From Globodera rostochiensis (Eukaryota; Nematoda; Chromadorea; Rhabditida; Heteroderidae): 64,000 nucleotides of DNA. Location: positions 5,671,254 through 5,735,253 of the forward strand of contig JAEVLN010000001.1 in NCBI GenBank assembly GCA_018350325.1. Reading direction: 5' to 3'. The first letter of the stretch is position 1. The number at the start of each line of letters is the position of its first letter. Shown piece by piece: positions 28,724 to 39,000 of this stretch. A program made the position numbers and the translations under genes. Under the pieces are notes generated by a model, which had not been told where the DNA came from, made no database searches, and worked only from the letters and a program-made list of their open reading frames with translations.

Positions 28724-31628
28724 ATGAAGCCGCCGAGTCCGCTGTTTGCCTTGGCAGCCGTCCTTTTGGCATTTAATTGCGCTTTTTCTCCAATTTTAGC
28801 AAGTCACGACGAGCGACGTTTGTGAGTGAACGGGCAGAACAAATCAAACAAACCGTCCATTTACCCTAATAATAAAAAGGTATGAGGATTTGTTGCGCGA
28901 TTACAACAACAATTTGGAGCGTCCGGTTGAGAACCACACGAAGCCGGTGGTCGTTCATCTGAAAGTGTCCCTTCAACAATTAATCGACGTGGACGAGAAG
29001 AACCAGGTCATTCAGTTGTAGAAGGGGACTGAAATGGCGGAAATGGAATTGACGTCCAAATAAATAAAACCCAAAAAATGGCGCTGACTTTTTTTCAGAT
29101 TGTGCACATTAACGCGTGGCTCGACTACGTATTTTATGCCCTCTTTTTTGCCTTTTGCTTAATTACACCTAATGATCTCTTTTAGTTGTGGAATGACTAC
29201 AAATTGCGCTGGGATCCGACAGAGTACGGTAACATCAGGTCGGTTGTGCCATTGCCACTTTGGCATTATCAGTGTGTGTGCCTTCTTGTCCCTCCAGCAA
29301 TGTTCGATTTCCTGCCGGAAAAATTTGGAAGCCGGACGTCCTGCTGTACAATTCTGTTGATGCAAGCTTTGACTCAACCTTCCCGACCAACATGATCGTG
29401 TACAACGACGGAAACGTGTCCTGGATCCCGCCGGGCATTTTCAAAATCAGCTGTAAAATCGACATCACATGGTCCTGTTGCCGAGTTGAGTCAAACTCCT
29501 TAAGTTGAGAATGTTCAGGTTCCCATTTGACGAACAACGATGCTTCTTCAAGTTCGGTTCATGGACATATTCGGGTCAATTAGCGGCAATTATGGTTTAT
29601 TCATCTTGAACTTCCCCAATTTGTAGGCTCTTATGTTGACTTGCAGCCTGCAGAAGGGGGCTTCGACACCAGCGAGTATTTGCCCAACGGCGAATGGGCG
29701 TTGCCAAGTTGCGTTGCCCGCCGCCGGCATTAATTAACACCGTATTCGTTTCCTTTTCTCTTCTAGTGACTACGGTAGCCAGAACAGAGAAATTTTACGA
29801 TTGTTGTCCCAACGAGCCGTACCCCGACCTGACGTTCTATTTGCACATGCGAAGACGCACACTTTACTACGGCTTCAACCTGATAATGCCGTGCCTTCTC
29901 ACCACAACAATGTCTCTTCTCGGGTTCACGTTGCCGCCGGAGGCGGGAGAGAAAATCACTCTTCGTAAGTATTTTACCGAGACTCGAGACTGAGACTCTC
30001 GAACACCCCTAGGGGGAGACCACCCAAAGGAATAGGGAAAGTGCAAAAATGTATTTGCCGGGAGAAAGGACGTGACCTGATCCGGCTCTTCCCTGGGGAA
30101 ATCAGTTGGCGATAACCGGGAGATTGGGGCGAGGTGATCGAGCTGTTCAAAGCACTGAATGGGCATTTTGATCAGAAATGATTGGATTGGGGAGGTCGTG
30201 ATCAAGGTCAAGTTCAGAGATCACCGTGTTGCTGTCCATCTGCTTCTTCCTTTCCATCCTCTCGGAGATGTCCCCGCCGACCTCCGAGGCTGTGCCACTC
30301 CTCGGCCTCTTCTTCTCCAGTTGCATGCTCATCGTCACGGCATCTACCGTTTTCACGGTGTACGTGCTGAACTTGCACTATCGGACGCCGGAAACGCATG
30401 AAATGGGGCCAACGGTCGGTGGGACTGGGTTGGAACGTTCTTAAAAATGCTCAACGCGTAACTTCCCACCAAAGGCCCGGACTTTGTTGTTGTACTGGTT
30501 GCCCTGGTTGATCCGGATGGAGCGGCCCGGAGTCGTGCTCTGCTGGGTAGAAAATCTTCATTAGGGAACCGCTGAACCTCCGGATGCTTTCCCCAACTCC
30601 CTCAGGAAACGCTGCCTTCCCTGCTGCCTTGCTCAAAGCGAGTTTTCTTTGATAATTAATTACCTATTAATTATGTACACTTTATTAAATGTCCTTTTTG
30701 GCACGTCTAATTTTTGATTCTTTCAAAAACGATTAAAAATCGAAATCATTTTTAATTTGAGTAAATCTCACAGAGTTCTACACCCGAAGAAGCACAGCGA
30801 ATCGCTTATTCGCAACATCAAAGACTGCGAGAGCGGGGCCCGGTATGTCAAAATTTGTTTTCGCCTTTTCTTTCGGTCCAACATTAGAAAATATCAGTGG
30901 GCAATTAAAAAAACATGAAAACGTAAAGGTCCATGCTTAGATAAAAGAAATAAAAAACCAATTCGCGCCCCCGGGGGGATTCCGCCTCACGGTGATCCAC
31001 ATGACGCGTGCTTTTTTGGCCCGCAGGACGTCCATCGAAATCGATCAGCGAGTTCATCAGCTGTTATTTGGCAATGGCCGGACCCTCGAATTGCGGCGGG
31101 GCGCCTCCAAATCGGCGACCGGCGGCGGGGCGGACTCGGCGGCAGCTTTCGATTCAGCCGGTTCAGCACAGCAGGCGCTGCTGCTGACCCTGCAGAGGAT
31201 CCAACGGGAATTGAGGGTAGGCTTAGAACAAGCCGATAACGTTCAGCCTGCTAATCTGCTGGTGCTGTTGTTGAAACGGAGCGTCCCCCCGACCCGTCTT
31301 TTGTAAAAATCGAGAAACAGCGCCTCTCAAGCATAAACAGAATACTTCGTCCTTATTAATTTATGAGAGAGATCCGATAGAACAATTAGACAAAATGTCC
31401 AATGACAGTTGATCACCCGCCGAATGACCGAAGCGGACAGAGAGGGCGAACTCTCCAGCAACTGGAAATTTGCAGCAATGGTAAGGTGTGGGTGAACGAG
31501 GAGGGCTCAAATCGAAATTAAAATACGCACTTTCGGTGGTCGATCGGTTGTGCCTGTACTTGTTCTCCACGTTGATGATCGCAACTCTGGTCGGAGTTCT
31601 GGTCAGTGCCCCGTACATAATTGCCTGA
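28724..31628 (+). CDS. nicotinic acetylcholine receptor alpha-type subunit (ACR-16/alpha7 group)
   Basis: The first exon 28724-28821 encodes a signal peptide ([19 protein letters not shown]). Exons 28880-29006, 29099-29128, 29186-29238, 29298-29471 and 29519-29574 join in phase and carry the ligand-binding domain: [33 protein letters not shown] and the Cys loop [15 protein letters not shown] (13 residues between cysteines). The next exons contain [14 protein letters not shown], whose vicinal cysteines mark an alpha subunit, then M1 ([20 protein letters not shown]), M2 ([20 protein letters not shown]) and M3 ([18 protein letters not shown]). After a variable cytoplasmic loop, M4 ([20 protein letters not shown]) ends at TGA 31626-31628. 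Pentameric cation channel opened by acetylcholine at synapses or muscle. The long loop and its introns (30.5-31.4 kb) are the least certain part. Confidence 0.87.
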
Positions 31629-31756
31629 CTGATCAATTCTTTTTGTTTATTTTTATTATTGACTCGATGTTGACAAAAAAAAGTCAGGAATATGTGTAAA
31701 CTCTAAGAATTCTATAAAAAAATAGTCAAACGCCGAAAAATTTTCTTGGTGAGCAG

Positions 31757-31960
31757 GTCGATGATGTTCAGGGGCTGTTTGACGAACCTGGAAACAGCAG
31801 CAGTTGGGGGGAAGGTGCCGGAGTTCGGGCTGAACGAACGTCCATTTGTGGGGGACGACTGCAAGCGGGCAATGTACTCCAGGGAGAAGAAGAGCATACC
31901 GCTGAAGGAGGGGGAGGGGGAGTTCAAGCAGTCCACCGAATCGTCGCCAAACAAAAAAAA
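31757..31960 (-). pseudogene. voltage-gated K+ channel fragment A (S2 to early S3)
   Basis: The minus strand reads GDDSVDCLNS, then an S2-like MLFFSLEYIAR, and after a short intron VKQPLNIIDLLT, the conserved start of Kv S3. At 31756/31757 homology to the second copy stops abruptly inside the S3 codons, and the frame runs into unrelated sequence. Compared with copy B a few bases are changed around the residues after EYIAR. There is no T1, S1, S4 or pore. Clearly a broken copy. Confidence 0.75.
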
Positions 31961-32585
31961 AAGACCAAATTTCGGACAATTGAAGGGACCAAATGGGCGT
32001 CATCAGAGAGCAAGGACTTGAGGACCGATCGAGAATCTCAAAAAAATCTCGAAAATTCTCGGCGAGAATCTCGATCATCCTCGCTTTAGTCATCAGTCCG
32101 TCGTCGACTTGGAATGAATGAATGGCCGGCAAAAGAATTGAACAAAAAACTGAAGACGCCGGCGGCGATGGGCGAAAGTCTTTGCCCAAAATCCAAAGTT
32201 TTCTTCCATAATTTCAATTCAACTTTCATAATATTGCCAAAACAGCCAATTTGGCTGTTTACAAATGTTGCTGCTTCCCATCCATCGTCCGGCTGTAAAT
32301 AAGAATTGGTGCTTCTTTTCAAAGACAAAAAGTTGGCGGAAACTTGAATGTCCGGGACAGAAATATGGATAAATGGGCACGACAACTTTTCATTTACTTA
32401 TGTGAGAGTCCACCGGCTTTTGACGATGCTGGGGCAGGCAATTAGCACTTTGATCCATCCAAAACGCGAAATATGTTTATACGTTTTCAAAAACGCCGAA
32501 GGGCAACAACATCTATTCTCCGACCAACATCAACAAACGAACAAAGAGTTGCCATTTTGATGATCAAACATTGGATCCTATTTTC

Positions 32586-32591
32586 TGTATA
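32586..32591 (+). promoter_or_regulatory. TATA box upstream of the unit-1 Cys-rich gene
   Basis: TATAAA followed by TACTGATGGATGC is conserved at the same place in both duplication units (also 35421-35426), about 200 bp before the first Cys-domain exon here. Conservation and position suggest a core promoter; transcription start would be about 25-30 bp downstream. Confidence 0.5.
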
Positions 32592-32789
32592 AATACTGAT
32601 GGATGCCGCCAATCAGTCCATCAACATCATCATTCATTATTAACACTAATTTGTTCCGAAATCCTTCTTGCTATGTTAGGTACCTTTTTTACCAATTTTG
32701 GTCGGGGTTTTCGCCTCCGGACTCCGACTTTTCGAAATTTCGGGGTTTTAGTTTAAAACATAACCCGTTTTAAAGCATAAGCATTTCAG

Positions 32790-33698
32790 CACATATTCAA
32801 CTATTGCACCAGCGCTATGGCGGATAGAACCTGCCCATGTGGAAAGGGAAACACCGATGATTTCAAAGGGATTAATTGTGCCCATTATCTCACTAATTGG
32901 ATGATCGGAAACGGGGCTCTCGAACCGTACCCGGCAGGCTGTTACTGTTGCGAGGAAGGGCGTCCGATTCGGGCTAAAGACGTAAAAAGTCACATTTTCG
33001 AGGTGTTAAAGTTTAAGCGTCTGTTATTAATCATTAAATTCCGGTCTTGATTTGATAATATTTTAATTAAGAAAACGAATAATTCACCAATTTCTTTTTA
33101 TAGGAACAGTATGGACTTGGCAAGACTAGCCCACCGAAAGACGGCTCAAACTGCTTTGTTTATTGTTATAAGGCGTCCAATGATCGAGGACATGTGGTCT
33201 AATTAATATATTAATCATATGCCAATTAGAGAGAGCAGACGGGATCGGGAGTCTGTCGGGATTGAGTTCGGAATTCCGAACCCGAAAAAGGGTTTAAAGC
33301 CGGACCTATTACCTATATACTGTAAATTATTTGAGTATTTTGTTTTGTTTTATATTTAGTACTAGGGTTGGACAAAACCGGATATTATCCGGGTCCCCCG
33401 GATACCGGATAGCTCAAAAACACCCGGAAACCGGTCCCGGATACCGGGTAATTTGGCTTGGGTTGGTCCAAGACCCGGATAATTTTAGCCAAAAATTTGC
33501 GAAAACACACGGATACGGGTCCCGGATTATCCGGTTTTGTCCAACCCTATTTAGTACTATGGAAGAGAGGACTATTGTGCGGCGGGAACGGGCACGGCTC
33601 CGAGTTATGAAACGCGTCGCTACTACTACCACGACGACGCGGCTTCTCATTTTGATTTTAACGATCCTCCGGTTCAGGAAGTTTGTTCAATAATTTAA
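32790..33698 (+). CDS. Cys-rich family member, compact form (possible effector; NCAHYL...GHV domain)
   Basis: Three exons fit in phase 0: 32790-33002, 33104-33196 and 33555-33698. Domain blocks are CPCGKGNTDDFKGINCAHYL-TNWMI, then GRPIRAKDV, then GKTSPPKDGSNCFVYC ending RGHV, and a last exon YYGREDYCAAGTGTAPSY with RRYYYHDD, stop at 33696-33698. The first coding exon, which could hold a signal peptide, is not resolved. I know no named family with certainty. The order Cys (NCAHYL), then His (GHV), then YYG resembles papain-like/NlpC-P60-type folds, which is a weak inference. It is paralogous to the unit-2 gene, which carries giant repeats. The acceptor of exon 3 is duplicated by a mobile-element insertion. 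Confidence 0.6.
33364..33548. mobile_element. 185-bp non-autonomous inverted-repeat element (MITE) with 10-bp target duplication
   Basis: The ends are AGGGTTGGACAAAACCGG and its inverse CCGGTTTTGTCCAACCCT; the inverted ends extend over about 21 bp and the interior is also rich in CCGGATA-type inverted words. ATTTAGTACT flanks both sides (33354-33363 and 33549-33558), a 10-bp target-site duplication. No coding capacity. A 9-11 bp duplication suggests a Mutator-type transposase source (inference). Confidence 0.85.
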
Positions 33699-34094
33699 TC
33701 GAAACTCTTTTTTGAGTACAATTATTTTATGATCCCGATTTGCTCCGTTTTTGGAGATCAATTATGTTTTAATGGTTATCATTGGCTTATTCGTCTGAAT
33801 AAATTGTTTGTTGGATTCGAATTGGTGAACACATTGAATGACTTTATTCACTAATTTTAAAAAGTTAAATAAGGAAAAAATCGAAAATTGTGGATAAAAT
33901 GCGCTTTTCAGCTTCGGCCCGTTCATTTTTCAACACCATCATTGCGTTTAAAAGATTGTAAAAAGCTCGAGAAACATAATTGCATTATCAATTACGCCAT
34001 TTTATTTTTATGATTGAGTCGATGTTTGGTAAAAATTCAAAATTTTCCTAGTAAAATTTGAAAATATTCAAAAATGCGAAGAGTTAGTAAAACC

Positions 34095-34800
34095 ACAAAC
34101 AGAGGCAATGGCGGCGACCACCTTGGAGAGAAGGAAAAAGGGCTTCTTCTTGTATGTACTGCTTGCTGACCTTTCCGCCCGTTGTCACTGGCACCAGATC
34201 GCCATATCTTTTTTGGAAAGGAACATTTGGCCAAAAATGGCACTTTTGAAAGCTTAAAGTGAACTGACCCGACGGTGGTCATCTAAAGAAAGGGTGTACT
34301 GTATTTGTTACTTTTTGTTGCGACGAATCGTAACTTACAGTAGCGACGCACCACCACCAGGCGGAGGGAATGGAGTAGAACTTGGAGTTGGGTTCGTCAC
34401 GCTCAAAGAAGTAAATAGCGGTCGAAAACAGCATAATGCCCTGGGGGGGGGGGGAATGGAAATAGGCCATGTCCCCCCGGGCGTTTCATTGCGCAATTCC
34501 ACGTCATAGACCCCGAGAAGGGGCAGGCAAGCTTCGAGAAGGAACGGGACGATGGTGAGCAGGTCAATGATGTTCAGGGGCTGTTTGACGAACCTGGAAA
34601 CGGCAAGCACTTGGGGGGAAGGTGCCGGAGTTCGGGCTGAACGAACGTCCATTTGTGGGGGACGACGGCAAAGCGGGCAATGTACTCCAGGGAGAAGAAG
34701 AGCATACCGCTGAAGGGGGGGGAGGGGGAGTTCAAGCAGTCCACCGAATCGTCGCCAAACAAAAAAAGACCAAATTTCGGACAATTGAAGGGACCAAATG
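34095..34800 (-). pseudogene. voltage-gated K+ channel remnant B (S2-S3 and pore, S4 missing)
   Basis: Minus-strand exons encode S2 (MLFFSLEYIARFAVVPHKW), S3 (VKQPLNIIDLLTIVPFLLEA), then directly the S5 end and pore: GIMLFSTAIYFFERDEPNSK, IPSAWWWCVAT. A micro-exon gives MTTVG, and the next exon YGDLVPVTTGGK completes the TVGYGD selectivity filter. Then follow VVAAIASVCG and loss of a convincing frame. The S4-S5 exon that should lie between S3 and the pore is absent: only a roughly 45-bp intron with a G run (about 34441-34451) separates them. T1, S1 and most of S6 were not found. Hence a pseudogene or remnant of a Kv-type channel. Confidence 0.72.
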
Positions 34801-35420
34801 GGTGTCATCAGAGAGCAAGGACTTGAGGACCGATCGAGAATCTCAAAAAAATCTCGAAAATTCTCGGCGAGAATCTCGATCATCCTCGCTTTAGTCATCA
34901 GTCCGTCGTCGACTTGGAATGAATGAATGGCCGGCAAAAGAATTGAACAAAAAACTGAAGACGCCGGCGGCGATGGGCGAAAGTCTTTGCCCAAAATCCA
35001 AAGTTTTCTTCCATAATTTCAATTCAACTTTCATAATATTGCCAAAACAGCCAATTTGGCTGTTTACAAATGTTGCTGCTTCCCATCCATCGTCCGGCTG
35101 TAAATAAGAATTGGTGCTTCTTTTCAAAGACAAAAAGTTGGCGGAAACTTGAATGTCCGGGACAGAAATATGGAGAAGAAAAAGAGCCACCCCCCTTTCC
35201 CCCCCCAGTTCATTTACCTAATAAATAAGTGAGAAATCCCCCCCCCCCACCGGCCTTTGGCTGGGCATCCAAAGGCAATTAGCACTTTGATCCATCCAAA
35301 ACGCGAAAATATGTTTATATGCAAAACGCCGAGGGGCAAACACCACCCATCCTCCGGCCAACATCAACAATCGAACAAAGAATTGTCATTAATGATCAAA
35401 CATTGGATCCTTATTTTGGG

Positions 35421-35426
35421 TATAAA
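35421..35426 (+). promoter_or_regulatory. TATA box upstream of the unit-2 Cys-rich gene
   Basis: TATAAATACTGATGGATGC is identical in core to the copy at 32586. Downstream exon 1 is unresolved; a hydrophobic frame (PKILLALFLTNFAKS) lies just after it and might be part of a signal peptide. Confidence 0.45.
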
Positions 35427-36067
35427 TACTGATGGATGCTAACAGTTCCATCACCATCGTCCATTCATTATTTAACATTAAATTTCCCAAAATCCTTCTT
35501 GCTCTTTTTCTTACAAATTTTGCAAAATCAAATTTACACATACCCTTTTATGGGTAAAATATCAACTCGTTCTCCACCAACTCATTCACTATCAACTCGT
35601 TCCCCACCTATGGCTTGTTCTCTTTTTACTGACTCGTTCCCTTACCCGAATTTTTTTCGAGTCGAGAAATTGTTCGAATTCGGGTCCGGGGCTCGGAACC
35701 GGAGCAAAATAGAAATATCCTTCCAAACCGGTTCCAAAATCCAAAAATATATGCCTCATTCTCTCCTGTCGTGGACCGTTACACTTTTTCGATTTATATA
35801 ATTTTTTATAAATTGTCTGAAGAAAGTTGTTGATGAAGTGATTACGATTTTGAATAGAAAACGGATTTTTGGAGCGCTTGCAAACTTAAACGGTGACCGA
35901 TTCAAAAACCGTTTCCGAAATTGAAGACATATTTATTTTTCTTGGCCCAATTACCTCTTGCAAATGTGTTTTAAATACAATTGGGAAGGGCGTCGTATAC
36001 GGGAAAATATCTTCTTTTCTTGAGAAGCAAATAAATCGACCAAACCGTCTACGGTAGAACTGTTTTT

Positions 36068-39000
36068 ATGGCTGAATTGTCTTTGGACGAATTGTCTCCG
36101 AGCGAAATGTCTACGGATGACCCGATCGGAACGGATGACCCGATCGGAACGGATGACCCGATCGGAACGGATGACCCGATCGGAACGGATGACCCGATCG
36201 GAACGGATGACCCGATCGGAACGGATGACCCGATCGGAACGGATGACCCGATCGGAACGGATGACCCGATCGGAACGGATGACCCGATCGGAACGGATGA
36301 CCCGATCGGAACGGATGACCCGATCGGAACGGATGACCCGATCGGAACGGATGACCCGATCGGAACGGATGACCCGATCGGAACGGATGACCCGATCGGA
36401 ACGGATGACCCGATCGGAACGGATGACCCGATCGGAACGGATGACCCGATCAGAACGGATGACCCGATCGGAACGGATGACCCGATCGGAACGGATGACC
36501 CGATCGGAACGGATGACCCGATCGGAACGGATGACCCGATCGGAACGGATGACCCGATCGGAACGGATGACCCGATCGGAACGGATGACCCGATCGGAAC
36601 GGATGACCCGATCGGAACGGATGACCCGATCGGAACGGATGACCCGATCGGAACGGATGACCCGATCGGAACGGATGACCCGATCGGAACGGATGACCCG
36701 GTCGAAACGGCTGATCCGGAAGAAACGGCTGATCCGGTCGAAACGGATGCCCCGGTCGAAACGGATGCCCCGGTCGAAACGGATGCCCCGGTCGAAACGG
36801 ATGCCCCGGTCGAAACGGATGCCCCGGTCGAAACGGATGCCCCGGTCGAAACGGATGCCCCGGTCGAAACGGATGCCCCGGGAGAAACGGATGCCCCGGG
36901 AGAAACGGATGCCCCGGGAGAAACGGATGCCCCGGGAGAAACGGATGCCCCGGGAGAAACGGATGCCCCGGGAGAAACGGATGCCCCGGGAGAAACGGAT
37001 GCCCCGGGAGAAACGGATGCCCCGGGAGAAACGGATGCCCCGCCCCGAGAAACGGATGGAGAAACGGATGCCCCGGGAGAAACGGATGCCCCGGGAGAAA
37101 CGGATGCCCCGGGAGAAACGGATGCCCCGGGAGAAACGGATGCCCCGGGAGAAACGGATGCCCCGGGAGAAACGGATGCCCCGGGAGAAACGGATGCCCC
37201 GGGAGAAACGGATGCCCCGGGAGAAACGGATGCCCCGGGAGAAACGGATGCCCCGGGAGAAACGGATGCCCCGGGAGAAACGGATGCCCCGGGAGAAACG
37301 GATGCCCCGGGAGAAACGGATGCCCCGGGAGAAACGGATGCCCCGGGCGAAACGGATGCCCCGGGCGAAACGGATGCCCCGGGCGAAACGGATGCCCCGG
37401 GCGAAACGGATGCCCCGGGCGAAACGGATGCCCCGGGCGAAACGGATGCCCCGGGCGAAACGGATGCCCCGGGCGAAACGGATGCCCCGGGCGAAACGGA
37501 TGCCCCGGGCGAAACGGATGCCCCGGGAGAAACGGATGCCCCGGGCGAAACGGATGCCCCGGGCGAAACGGATGCCCCGGGCGAAACGGATGCCCCGGGA
37601 GAAACGGATGCCCCGGGAGAAACGGATGCCCCGGGAGAAACGGATGCCCCGGGAGAAACGGATGCCCCGGGAGAAACGGATGCCCCGGGAGAAACGGATG
37701 CCCCGGGAGAAACGGATGCCCCGGGAGAAACGGATGCCCCGGGAGAAACGGATGCCCCGGGCGAAACGGATGCCCCGGGCGAAACGGATGCCCCGGGCGA
37801 AACGGATGCCCCGGGAGAAACGGATGCCCCGGGAGAAACGGATGCCCCGGGAGAAACGGATGCCCCGGGAGAAACGGATGCCCCGGGAGAAACGGATGCC
37901 CCGGGAGAAACGGATGCCCCGGGAGAAACGGATGCCCCGGGAGAAACGGATGCCCCGGGAGAAACGGATGCCCCGGGAGAAACGGATGCCCCGGGAGAAA
38001 CGGATGCCCCGGGAGAAACGGATGCCCCGGGAGAAACGGATGCCCCGGGAGAAACGGATGCCCCGGGAGAAACGGATGCCCCAGGAGAAACGGATGCCCC
38101 GGGCGAAACGGATGCCCCGGGCGAAACGGATGCCCCGGGAGAAACGGATGCCCCGGGCGAAACGGATGCCCCGGGCGAAACGGATGCCCCGGGCGAAACG
38201 GATGCCCCGGGCGAAACGGATGCCCCGGGAGAAACGGATGCCCCGGGAGAAACGGATGCCACGGGAGAAAAGGATGCCCCGGGCGAAACAGCTGATCTGG
38301 GCGGATTGCTCACTAATTGGATGATGGGAAAAGGGGATCTCAACCCGAACCCGGATCGTCGAGGACATGTGGTAAACATCCTAATTAATATATTAATATA
38401 TGCCAATTAGAGAAGGATCGGGATCGGGATCCCATCGGGATTTAGCCGGGATTGAATTCGCGTCCGACCGAGTCTTTTTTTTTGTTCGGCATTTTGCCAG
38501 GCTCCCGAATCCGTAAAAGGTTTGGCCGGTCTCTATTACCTATATACCGTAAATTATTTGAGTAATTATGTTTTCAAAATGATTTAATATTTATTATTTT
38601 ATTGTTTTTGTTAATTTCCTCCGAACACTTTTGTTTAGTACTATGGAACAGCGGCCAAAGGTGCGGCGGGAACGAACGCGGGGCCGAGTTATGGAAACCG
38701 TCGCTACTTCTACGCCCCGGGCGAATTGTCTACGGATGCCCCGGGCGAAACGGCTGCCCTTGGCAAAACGGCTGCCCCGATCAAACCGGCTGCCCCGATC
38801 AAACCGGCTGCCCCGATCAAACCGGCTGCCCCGGTCAAACCGGCTGCCCCGATCAAACCGGCTGCCCCGATCAAACCGGCTGCCCCGATCAAACCGGCTG
38901 CCCCGATCAAACCGGCTGCCCCGATCAAACCGGCTGCCCCGATCAAACCGGCTGCCCCGGTCAAACCGGCTGCCCCGATCAAACCGGCTGCCCCGATCAA

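Larger units (their letters stand above)
31650..33860. repeat. segmental duplication, unit 1
   Basis: This unit is paralogous to 34003-40110. The left edge shares TTTTTATtATTGAcTCGATGTT with 34003-34026. The block 31757-32440 matches 34567-35270 nearly base for base. Then come a shared promoter-like region (CAAACATTGGATCC then TATAAATACTGATGG), related Cys-domain exons, and a shared 3' flank (GGCTTATTCGTCtGAATAAA, CACATTGAATGACTTTATTC). It contains a truncated K+ channel fragment and the compact Cys-rich gene. Confidence 0.85.

Noticed and set aside
35432..35560. Signal peptide exon starting MDANSSITIV in unit 2
   Set aside because: The ATG lies only about 10 bp after the TATA box, too close for a normal transcript start, and the unit-1 counterpart is interrupted. 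Left unresolved.
36113..38289. CRISPR-like array
   Set aside because: There are no spacers; units are contiguous, coding and in a eukaryotic gene. The minisatellites at 19015 and 56805 fail for the same reason.
35951..38406. Very long open frames (735-805 codons) on both strands over the 18-bp array
   Set aside because: An 18-bp unit without stops keeps every in-register frame open. Only the plus frame starting at 36068 links through proper splice sites to the conserved domain exons; the others have no domain continuity.
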